A stretch of 35,416 nt of DNA, taken from contig JAQTRT010000003.1 in assembly GCA_028711675.1 (NCBI GenBank), positions 1-35,416 on the forward strand, in the 5' to 3' direction. The notes beneath the pieces are model-generated. The model searched no databases. It was not told the DNA's origin and worked only from the letters and a program-made list of their open reading frames with translations. Each line of letters opens with the position of its first letter. The first letter of the stretch is position 1. Positions 1 to 6,525 of the stretch are shown here, piece after piece. Both the position numbers and the translations under genes were made by a program. The DNA comes from a bacterium (GTDB lineage: Bacteria > Spirochaetota > JAHITG01).

Positions 1-150
1 ATAATAAAAATTTTCAGCTTCGTCCCTGCTCAACCGTAACATCTTCAGAGCAATAATACGGAATCCATGCTTCTCCAGACGCTGTATGATCTCTCCCATG
101 TTCCCGGTCCTGATTGCATTGGGTTTTATGATAACTAAGGTGCGTTCCAT
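1..150 (-). CDS. ndk: Nucleoside diphosphate kinase, N-terminal 50 residues (cut by window edge)
   Basis: Reading the minus strand from the ATG at 150 gives an open frame of 50 codons that runs off the window. It begins MERTLVIIKPNAI and continues with GEIIQRLEKHGF and ALKMLRLSRDEAENFY. This is the classic start of NDK: the first beta strand with the (T)LxIIKPDA motif (here PNA), then the G-IIxRxExxGF helix. NDK moves the gamma phosphate of ATP onto nucleoside diphosphates through a phospho-histidine, which lies beyond the edge and cannot be checked. The start is 6 nt downstream of the pta stop codon, so it is probably the last visible gene of a coaD-pta-ndk transcript. No strong Shine-Dalgarno is visible, so coupling to pta translation is likely. 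Asn in place of Asp in the IKPDA motif is a small deviation. Confidence 0.9.
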   Translation of the reverse strand, partial: MERTLVIIKPNAIRTGNMGEIIQRLEKHGFRIIALKMLRLSRDEAENFYY

Positions 151-156
151 AAGTCA

Positions 157-1149
157 TTATACCATCAACTGGGTTATACAGGCTACGGAAACAATATCAT
201 CCGGTACGCACCCGCGGGAAAGGTCATTAACAGGCTTGTTTAAACCCTGCAGGATAGGGCCAAAAGCCTCGGCTTTGGCCAGATACTGGGTTAGTTTATA
301 ACTGATGTTCCCTGAATCCAGGTCAGGAAAGATCAGGACATTGGCCTTGCCGGCCACTTTACTCTCTCCGGCTTTTTTCTTGGCCACTCTCGGCTCAAGA
401 GCTGCATCTCCCTGTAATTCCCCGTCAGCCAGGATATCCGGCCTTCTCACTTTTAAAAGATTATACGCTGTTACGACCTTGTCCACCCTGGGATGCTTAG
501 CGCTTCCTTTGGTGGAAAACGAGAGAAAAGCCACGCGCGGCTCGCACCGGAACAGTTTCACCATGGATTCAGCTGTCGTGAGGGCGATATCACAAAGCTG
601 CTCCGCATTAGGGTCAGGAACGACTCCGCTGTCAGCATACAGGAAAAGCCCCTGCTCACCGTACGGGCAATCCGGGACGATCATGACAAAAAAACTCGAG
701 ACAGTCTTGATCCCGGTCTTGGGCCCTATCACCTGGATAGCGGCCCGCACCAGGTCTGCGGTTGTGTTCATGGCTCCGGCCACCATGCCGTCCGCAAAAC
801 CGGCTCTTACCATCATGGCGCCGAAATAAAGTTCATTGGCCATAGTCTGCCGGCTTAAATCAAGGGAAATATTCTTTTCTTTCCTTAAAATATAGTATTC
901 CTGAACGAAACGTTCGAAATGTTCGCTTTTCCCGATAGAACTGATCTCAACCCCTTCAAGATTAACTTTCAGTTCTTTTTCCTTTTTCCGGATAAAATCC
1001 GGATCACCGCACATAAATAGTTTTTTCACCAGCCCCTGCTTCATCAGCTTTTCCGCGGCAAAATACATCCGGTCTTCCTTATATTCCGGCAGAATGATGG
1101 TCTTCGGATTCTTTTTTACCTGGTCTTTGATATGTTTATTGAAATCCAT
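157..1149 (-). CDS. pta: Phosphate acetyltransferase
   Basis: 330 residues, the usual size of a single-domain PTA_PTB enzyme, which interconverts acetyl-CoA and acetyl phosphate in the cytoplasm. Family hallmarks include the N-terminal KTIILPEYKEDRMYFAAE segment, the central ADGMVAGAMNTTADLVRAAI block, FLYADSGVVPDPNAEQLCDIA, and the C-terminal ANVLIFPDLDSGNISYKL with GPILQGLNKPVNDLSRG. The start ATG at 1149 lies 4 nt after the coaD stop, so the two genes are co-transcribed; ndk follows 6 nt later. No acetate kinase gene (ackA) is in view, so the partner step of acetate production or assimilation must be encoded elsewhere. The assignment is secure. A phosphate butyryltransferase is unlikely because the motif set is that of Pta. 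Confidence 0.95.
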   Translation of the reverse strand: MDFNKHIKDQVKKNPKTIILPEYKEDRMYFAAEKLMKQGLVKKLFMCGDPDFIRKKEKELKVNLEGVEISSIGKSEHFERFVQEYYILRKEKNISLDLSRQTMANELYFGAMMVRAGFADGMVAGAMNTTADLVRAAIQVIGPKTGIKTVSSFFVMIVPDCPYGEQGLFLYADSGVVPDPNAEQLCDIALTTAESMVKLFRCEPRVAFLSFSTKGSAKHPRVDKVVTAYNLLKVRRPDILADGELQGDAALEPRVAKKKAGESKVAGKANVLIFPDLDSGNISYKLTQYLAKAEAFGPILQGLNKPVNDLSRGCVPDDIVSVACITQLMV

Positions 1150-1153
1150 AATA

Positions 1154-1645
1154 TTATCGGTTTAACTTTTTCCTTAAATTTTCTATCACAATCTCCGGGA
1201 CATATCCCGAGACATCTCCTCCGAACCGTACTACTTCCTTGACCAGTGTGGAACTGATGAACGAGTATTTCTCGCTGGTCATCAGGAAGATCGTATCGAT
1301 CTCAGGAGCCAGTTTCTTATTCATAGCCGCAAAGGCAAATTCATAGTCAAAATCCGTTACAACCCGCATACCCCTGATGATCACATCCGCTTTAACCTTT
1401 TTCAGATAATTGATCAGTAATTCATCAAAAGAATCAATAACAACATTATCCAGGTGGTCCAGGCTGTTTTTCAGGAACGATACCCGCTCCTCTATGGTAA
1501 AAACAGGATCCTTATGGCTGTTCTTGGCAACAGCAACGATCAATTTACTGAAAATACTCGATGCACGCGTGATAATATCGATATGCCCGTACGTGATCGG
1601 ATCAAAAGTTCCCGGATATACCGCGATTTTATCCCGTTTTTCCAT
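1154..1645 (-). CDS. coaD: Phosphopantetheine adenylyltransferase
   Basis: 163 residues, standard for CoaD, which joins ATP and 4'-phosphopantetheine to form dephospho-CoA in coenzyme A synthesis. The nucleotidyltransferase signature YPGTFDPITYGHIDIITRA carries the (T/H)xGH motif near residue 17. The later blocks KADVIIRGMRVVTDFDYEF and the ISSTLVKE signature around residue 130 are diagnostic. The gene heads a tight operon with pta and ndk. Pairing CoaD with Pta is common in bacteria, because both act around the CoA/acetyl-CoA pool. There is no Shine-Dalgarno before the ATG at 1645, and a good promoter ends about 13 nt upstream, so the transcript may be nearly leaderless. Confidence 0.95.
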   Translation of the reverse strand: MEKRDKIAVYPGTFDPITYGHIDIITRASSIFSKLIVAVAKNSHKDPVFTIEERVSFLKNSLDHLDNVVIDSFDELLINYLKKVKADVIIRGMRVVTDFDYEFAFAAMNKKLAPEIDTIFLMTSEKYSFISSTLVKEVVRFGGDVSGYVPEIVIENLRKKLNR

Positions 1646-1657
1646 AAAATATGTAAG

Positions 1658-1685
1658 AATATATTGTTTTAAATAACATTGTCAA
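1658..1685 (-). promoter_or_regulatory. Promoter of coaD-pta-ndk
   Basis: On the minus strand TTGACA (1685-1680), a 16-bp spacer, then TATATT (1663-1658). The expected transcription start is near 1651, only about 6 nt before the coaD ATG at 1645. That leaves no room for a Shine-Dalgarno, and none is seen. Confidence 0.65.
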
Positions 1686-1761
1686 TAGTTTTTTACGAAA
1701 CCGACAAGAACATAATAAAAATACCGCAATAAATCAACATCTGCCACCAATCTATCCTCAT

Positions 1762-4700
1762 TTATCTGATCGTAAAAAAATCATCCTCCGGAAAGGAGAG
1801 CATCAGTTTTTCCCCCTGTAAAACAAAAAAACCGGGCCTGTAATATCTGCCGCTTAGCTTGGCTTTTAAAATAAAATAAATGTTATAATGCCCCTTTTTC
1901 AGCTCGGGAATGGGGAAAACAAGCTTCTCCTCCTGTCTGATCACACCGTAGTTCAGATTGGGCTTGATTTTATACAGATGGTAATCCTGGTAATTTTCCA
2001 CGTATTCGAATCCGGCCGGGATATAATCCACGATCTTGATGTTCGATAAATCTTTTTTGGAATTGATCCTTAAATGCACGATGATATCATCGCCGGGATT
2101 AAAGCTGGAACCCGCTCTTTTTAATTTACTGTAGTAATTCTCTCCCTCACTGATATATTTCAGACGATAATAACTTTTTTTAATCTTCAGGGACCTGTTG
2201 TTCTTTTTACTCATGGCGGGCTCAGGGATGATCCGGGTATACAGGCTCTCCTTCTGGCTTTGGTCAGGCATGATGGCATCCCATTCGATCTTAGCCGTGC
2301 CCGGATATAGTGGTTTGAACGACACAAGTATTTTTTTAGAGCCCAGGGCAGGGAGTCCGGCATATCTCCTGCTCTCGCTTCGGTACTTTCCGTTGATGAT
2401 GGTAAAAACAAATCTGCTCTTCACATCGATCTTCCTGTTGTTCCGGACCATGAAAGGGATAAACGCCTGGTCACGGAGGAATAAATAAGCCGGGACCCGG
2501 TAGCTCAACTGGTACTCGGCGGTATAGTTTTGAGGGATCCTGTTTAATCCAAGCTTCGTGTCATCCGTAAATCCCCACAGAACAACGTTCCAGGACCCGA
2601 AATTCTTCAGCACAAATTCGCTGACCAAAGGTACTCCTTTGCTGGTACTGAACAATTCATAATTATAAAGTGAATTGATCAGGTAATCGCTGTACAGGAG
2701 ATCGAATTTCTGCGGTTCCTCAGCCGGAGGCGCTGTTTTCTTGATCAACTGGCCCGGGAATATCATCCTGTCCTCAAGGGAAAGGTATAATTTATCATAT
2801 AAAGGATAGATATCCTGATTGTATAATTCCATATAGTTCCTGTTCAGGGTAAAAAAAAGCACAGCGGCTTTCAGCTCATGGTTCCAGTAATTAACGGGTT
2901 TGATACTGATCCTGTGAAAATTTGTATGATCGGACCTGTTCGAGATCACGGTATTAACTTTTAAAAACTTATTATAGTAAGGAACGCGGATTATGGTCTT
3001 CCGGCTGATGAGCTTATTCCTCTGATGGATGCTCACATACGCGAACACCTCCGGGGAGTACTGTTCATCCACAGGAAAATCAAAAATAGTAAAATTCTTC
3101 TCGGTAAAGTTCATGGTATTATGGAAGAAACGGATCCCCTCAAAGATAAGATTATACCAGCCTTTCTTGAATGGAAAGATAATGAGCAACTTGCCGATAT
3201 CACTGTACACATATTCTTTTTTATCCTGGATAATGACGATGTCATCCAGATGGCTGGGCGGTTCGATACCGTAAATATAGGATAACACCCAAAAAGAGGA
3301 CGAGGTCTGCACTTTATTATTATTCTTATCCAGCAGAAGAAAGGAGGCCCGGTAATATCCGGTCTTGTTCAAACGAAAAGTGATCTCGTTCTTGTCGGGA
3401 TCCAGGCTAAAGGTACGGATCAGCTTGCTCTTTCCCCCTTTCATATCCAGGATACGGTAGAGTTTCAGGGTCAAAGACCTGGGTCTGTCACGGTCATTCA
3501 GCCGGATCAGTTCATAATTAAGCGTGAGGGGATTTTCCACCTCGAACAGATTGCGTGAGGTGGTGATCCTCATGTCATAATCGGCCTGAAGGATCTTTAT
3601 CATCCTGTAATTAGCTTCCTTGAGCCCGTTGTTGCCCCTTGCTTTAATGACAAACTTCAATTCATAATTCCCGGTCCTGGCTGCTGACAGTTTCTTGATC
3701 TTGAACCTGACCTTCCCGGAGCCTGCCCGCTTCTTTAAAGTGTACAGGTATCTGAAATTCCCAGTGGAATTCAGTTCTCTCAGGAACACATCGCAAAAGA
3801 CATCCCCCTGGCGCAGAGGAGGACCGTACCGGCAGGCGATCGATGCCGTGACCTCAACAGGTTCGTCGGTATAATAAACATCCTTTTCCGTGGAGACCTT
3901 GATCTCGTATTCCGGAAAATTCTTCTTTAAAAGAACGAATGGCCGGCGCCGGCTGAAGTCCAGCCCTTTAACCTCAAGGTAGTACAAGCCGTCACTGAAT
4001 GAATCATCCAGGACGAAAGAATCGCTCACATACCCTGTCTCGATGTTCCGGAATTTTTTGCTTTTCACGGGAAGGGAATTACTGTTCAGGATCGAAATCT
4101 CCACCTCGGACAGGGAACGGTTATAATAATCAAAGAACTCCCTTTCTTTCAGCAGTATCACATAAAGCAGGTTCTCGCCGATGTAAAAATATTCTTTCGG
4201 AAAAATGATCTCTGTATACGGTTCAGGCCTTCGGGGATGGATCTGGTCTTCCCGGATGGAAAGCAAGTCCATCTGGTTGCTGTATACGGCGGTCAGGACA
4301 TAATCGGCCTTCTCCAGGCTGCAGTCATAAAAATAACCGCTATTCCGGGGGAGCGGAAGGAGATATTCTCCCTTCCGGATAAAAAGGTCATACCCGGAGA
4401 CCGGTATATCGGTTACTGTATCTACCAGGTAACTGCTGGCCTGGTCATTCAGAAGCCGGGTCACCAGCTTATAGCGGCTGATCAGGAGAAGGATGTTCGT
4501 ATTCCAAGTAGTCCCGGACAGGATCAACCGGTAAAATCCCCGGTCCAGATGAGAAAGAGGAAGATCATACCTGTATCGTGCCTGTTTGCGTAAGAGTCTC
4601 GCCCACAGGTTCCGTTCGATCCTCTTCCCCCTGATCACGCTTTTTCCTATGGTCTTTTCTGTATAAAGGGGTCCGTTCGCCATAAGGACAAGGGAGAACT

Positions 4701-4833
4701 GCAGCTCTTTTTCCGGACGGAACCCCAGCCGGATGATCTTTTTATCCGGGCTGTAAAACTTTAAAAGATTCTGACCGGATGAGATCAAAGGGAAAAAAAG
4801 AAGCAAAAATATAAGGATCGTTTTTTTCTTCAT
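1762..4833 (-). CDS. Secreted alpha-2-macroglobulin-like protein lacking the thioester domain
   Basis: 1023 residues from the ATG at 4833. This start gives a clean signal peptide (MKKK, then a hydrophobic run ending near SSGQ). The frame stays open further upstream, but only from a TTG codon and without a signal. Several segments match macroglobulin (MG) domains: a YIGEN-type MG2 domain with SDGLYYLEVKG near residues 205-290, YYTDEPVEVTASI (MG3) near 315-400, and a DIGKLLIIFPFKKGWYNLIFE block followed by VDEQYSPEVFAYVSI near 540-620. The A2M signature region WNVVLWGFTDDTKLGLNR then VPAYLFLRDQAFIPFMVRNN lies near 745-800. The last ~115 residues (DYIPAGFEYVE to the end) resemble the terminal MG domain. 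Normally a ~300-residue helical thioester domain with a CxEQ motif sits between these two parts. Here a linker of roughly 35 residues replaces it and no CxEQ is present. The protein is probably periplasmic or surface-exposed. Its function is unknown, but covalent protease trapping by a thioester is ruled out. Confidence 0.7.
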   Translation of the reverse strand: MKKKTILIFLLLFFPLISSGQNLLKFYSPDKKIIRLGFRPEKELQFSLVLMANGPLYTEKTIGKSVIRGKRIERNLWARLLRKQARYRYDLPLSHLDRGFYRLILSGTTWNTNILLLISRYKLVTRLLNDQASSYLVDTVTDIPVSGYDLFIRKGEYLLPLPRNSGYFYDCSLEKADYVLTAVYSNQMDLLSIREDQIHPRRPEPYTEIIFPKEYFYIGENLLYVILLKEREFFDYYNRSLSEVEISILNSNSLPVKSKKFRNIETGYVSDSFVLDDSFSDGLYYLEVKGLDFSRRRPFVLLKKNFPEYEIKVSTEKDVYYTDEPVEVTASIACRYGPPLRQGDVFCDVFLRELNSTGNFRYLYTLKKRAGSGKVRFKIKKLSAARTGNYELKFVIKARGNNGLKEANYRMIKILQADYDMRITTSRNLFEVENPLTLNYELIRLNDRDRPRSLTLKLYRILDMKGGKSKLIRTFSLDPDKNEITFRLNKTGYYRASFLLLDKNNNKVQTSSSFWVLSYIYGIEPPSHLDDIVIIQDKKEYVYSDIGKLLIIFPFKKGWYNLIFEGIRFFHNTMNFTEKNFTIFDFPVDEQYSPEVFAYVSIHQRNKLISRKTIIRVPYYNKFLKVNTVISNRSDHTNFHRISIKPVNYWNHELKAAVLFFTLNRNYMELYNQDIYPLYDKLYLSLEDRMIFPGQLIKKTAPPAEEPQKFDLLYSDYLINSLYNYELFSTSKGVPLVSEFVLKNFGSWNVVLWGFTDDTKLGLNRIPQNYTAEYQLSYRVPAYLFLRDQAFIPFMVRNNRKIDVKSRFVFTIINGKYRSESRRYAGLPALGSKKILVSFKPLYPGTAKIEWDAIMPDQSQKESLYTRIIPEPAMSKKNNRSLKIKKSYYRLKYISEGENYYSKLKRAGSSFNPGDDIIVHLRINSKKDLSNIKIVDYIPAGFEYVENYQDYHLYKIKPNLNYGVIRQEEKLVFPIPELKKGHYNIYFILKAKLSGRYYRPGFFVLQGEKLMLSFPEDDFFTIR

Positions 4834-4893
4834 ACCTTCCAAAGGGATAATATAATTAAAAACAAAATCAAATATATTATCCCGGTGATCCAA

Positions 4894-4921
4894 TTGACTT
4901 TAAAAAAATATTTAATACATA
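4894..4921 (+). promoter_or_regulatory. Promoter of the CCA-adding enzyme gene
   Basis: TTGACT (4894-4899), a 16-bp spacer, then TACATA (4916-4921). The expected start of transcription coincides with the ATG at 4929, and there is no Shine-Dalgarno, so a leaderless mRNA is predicted. The divergent macroglobulin-like gene must share this 95-bp region, but I see no clear promoter for it. Confidence 0.55.
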
Positions 4922-4928
4922 TATATCC

Positions 4929-6308
4929 ATGGATTTACACGATGCGGAAAAGCTGGTAAGAAAGAATCTTTCCAAGGACATAGAGCAGATCACGGAAAAA
5001 TTCGCAGAACACGATTATGACATCTTCATTGTCGGAGGATTCATCCGGGACCTGATCCTCGGACGGAGCAAACCGGGGCAGGAGATGGACCTGGCTACAA
5101 ACGCCAGGCCTGAGGAGATAAAAAAGATCTTCCGTAGAACTATTCCCACCGGTATCCGGCATGGTACCATCACCCTCATCTGGGAGGAAAAAACCTATGA
5201 GATCACGACCTTCCGGGCAGACGGTAAATATACGGACGGCAGGCACCCGGATACGGTCCGGTTCTCAAAGACCATCGAAGAAGACCTTTCCCGCCGGGAC
5301 TTTACTATTAATGCCCTGGCCTTTGACCTGAGAAAACAAAGACTGATCGATCATCATGAAGGCCTGAAAGACCTGGAAGCCGGGATCATCCGCACTATCG
5401 GGAACCCGGATGACCGTTTCCAGGAAGACGGGTTGAGGCTCATGCGCGCCATCCGTTTTGCCACAGTCCTGAACTTCCGTATCGAAGAGAAAACCAGACG
5501 GAGCATCAGCAAGAACCTGTACATGCTGAGTAAAGTGGCCATGGAGAGGATCAAGGACGAATTCGTGAAACTCATGCAGGCGGAGAAGCCGTCCCAGGGT
5601 ATTGAATTCATGAGAAAGAGCGAAATGCTCAGAAAGCTCATTCCCGAATTATTGACGGGATTCGGTCTGCTCCAGAATAAATTCCATAAATATGACGTGT
5701 ATTATCATCTGTTATACTCCTGCGATGCCGCTCCCGGGGACAACCTGAACGTCCGCCTGGCCGCCCTGTTCCATGATGTCTGCAAGCCCGCGACCCGTCT
5801 GAATAAGGATGAAGCGAAGGAAGCTACGTTTTATAACCATGAGATATTAAGCAGCCTGGTGGCGAAAAAGATACTGAAGAGGATGAAATTCAGCAATGAA
5901 ATAATCAACAAAGTGGAAAAACTCATCGCCCTCCACATGTTCTATTATACGGACGAATGGACAGATTCAGCCGTCCGGCGGTTCCTGAGAAAAGCCGGTC
6001 TGGACCTCCTGGATGAACTTTTCGTCCTCAGAGAAGCGGACCGCATCGGGAACGGCACCAAGGAAGAAAAATCCAAACACCTGGAAGAGCTGAAGAAACG
6101 GATAAGAAAAATACTGGATGAAGAGAACGCTTTCTCTCTGAAACACCTGAAGATCAACGGCCAGGACGTTATGAGGATCAAAGGCATACCGCCGTCCCCC
6201 CTTGTGGGAAAGATACTTAATGCTATCATGGAAAAAGTACTGGAAGACTCATCGCTCAACACAAAGGAAAAGCTGGAAGAGCTTGTGAAAGAATATAAAG
6301 AATCATGA
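4929..6308 (+). CDS. cca: tRNA CCA-adding enzyme / poly(A) polymerase family protein with HD domain
   Basis: 459 residues. The N-terminal class II nucleotidyltransferase head shows VGGFIRDLILGR (residues ~35-46), the metal site in EMDLATNARPEEI, the RRDFTINALAFD block (~120), and EDGLRLMRAIRFATVLNF (~165), where R residues select the NTP. A C-terminal HD phosphohydrolase domain begins near residue 278 (LAALFHDVCKPAT, later NHEILSS and LHMFYY). The enzyme adds or repairs the 3' CCA of tRNAs. Both tRNA genes in this window lack an encoded CCA, which supports that role over poly(A) polymerase, though the two cannot be separated by motif alone. The first residue of the catalytic DxD pair is Glu here (E-M-D), a conservative change. 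There is no Shine-Dalgarno; the gene is transcribed divergently from the macroglobulin-like gene and probably starts leaderless. Confidence 0.85.
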   Translation: MDLHDAEKLVRKNLSKDIEQITEKFAEHDYDIFIVGGFIRDLILGRSKPGQEMDLATNARPEEIKKIFRRTIPTGIRHGTITLIWEEKTYEITTFRADGKYTDGRHPDTVRFSKTIEEDLSRRDFTINALAFDLRKQRLIDHHEGLKDLEAGIIRTIGNPDDRFQEDGLRLMRAIRFATVLNFRIEEKTRRSISKNLYMLSKVAMERIKDEFVKLMQAEKPSQGIEFMRKSEMLRKLIPELLTGFGLLQNKFHKYDVYYHLLYSCDAAPGDNLNVRLAALFHDVCKPATRLNKDEAKEATFYNHEILSSLVAKKILKRMKFSNEIINKVEKLIALHMFYYTDEWTDSAVRRFLRKAGLDLLDELFVLREADRIGNGTKEEKSKHLEELKKRIRKILDEENAFSLKHLKINGQDVMRIKGIPPSPLVGKILNAIMEKVLEDSSLNTKEKLEELVKEYKES

Positions 6309-6350
6309 GGATGGGACAACGGGTCTTTATGAGCTGTCGTTCTCTTTAAT

Positions 6351-6497
6351 GGGGCTGTCCTAAAAGACGGTTAGATATTTCTTTAATGTCATTGCGGGAT
6401 TTTTTCTTAAAAACCGGGGCGATCCCCGTCTTTTTTAAGCATGAGATTGCTTCGCTCCGCTCGCAATGACATGCAATTGACTTTTCAGACAGTCCCC
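6351..6497. mobile_element. MITE-like palindromic element (non-coding)
   Basis: 147 bp bounded by terminal inverted repeats GGGGCTGTCCTAAAAG (6351-6366) and, read inward from the right end, GGGGACTGTCTGAAAAG (6497-6481); they match apart from one extra base and two mismatches. Inside sits a second inverted repeat, ATGTCATTGCG (6386-6396) against CGCAATGACAT (6462-6472). At the centre is a C-rich hairpin (CCGGGG/CCCCGTC) flanked by CTTAAAAA and TTTTTTAAG. The GTCATTGCGAGCGGAGCGAAGC word is one I recognise from intergenic repeats of many bacteria, and the GGGxCTGTCC ends resemble IS-family termini. There is no transposase ORF, so the element would move only in trans. No clear target duplication is seen. 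It separates the convergent ends of cca and the UPF0182 gene. Confidence 0.7.
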
Positions 6498-6503
6498 CTG
6501 AAT

Positions 6504-6525
6504 CACCACACCTGAAGGTGCGGTG
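6504..6525 (-). terminator. Hairpin directly after the UPF0182 stop codon
   Basis: CACCACACC (6504-6512) and GGTGCGGTG (6517-6525) form a 9-bp stem with one wobble pair and a four-base loop. It abuts the TAG stop at 6526-6528. No U-run follows on the minus strand, so it is not a standard intrinsic terminator. It may be a 3'-end stabilising or weak termination hairpin. Confidence 0.4.
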
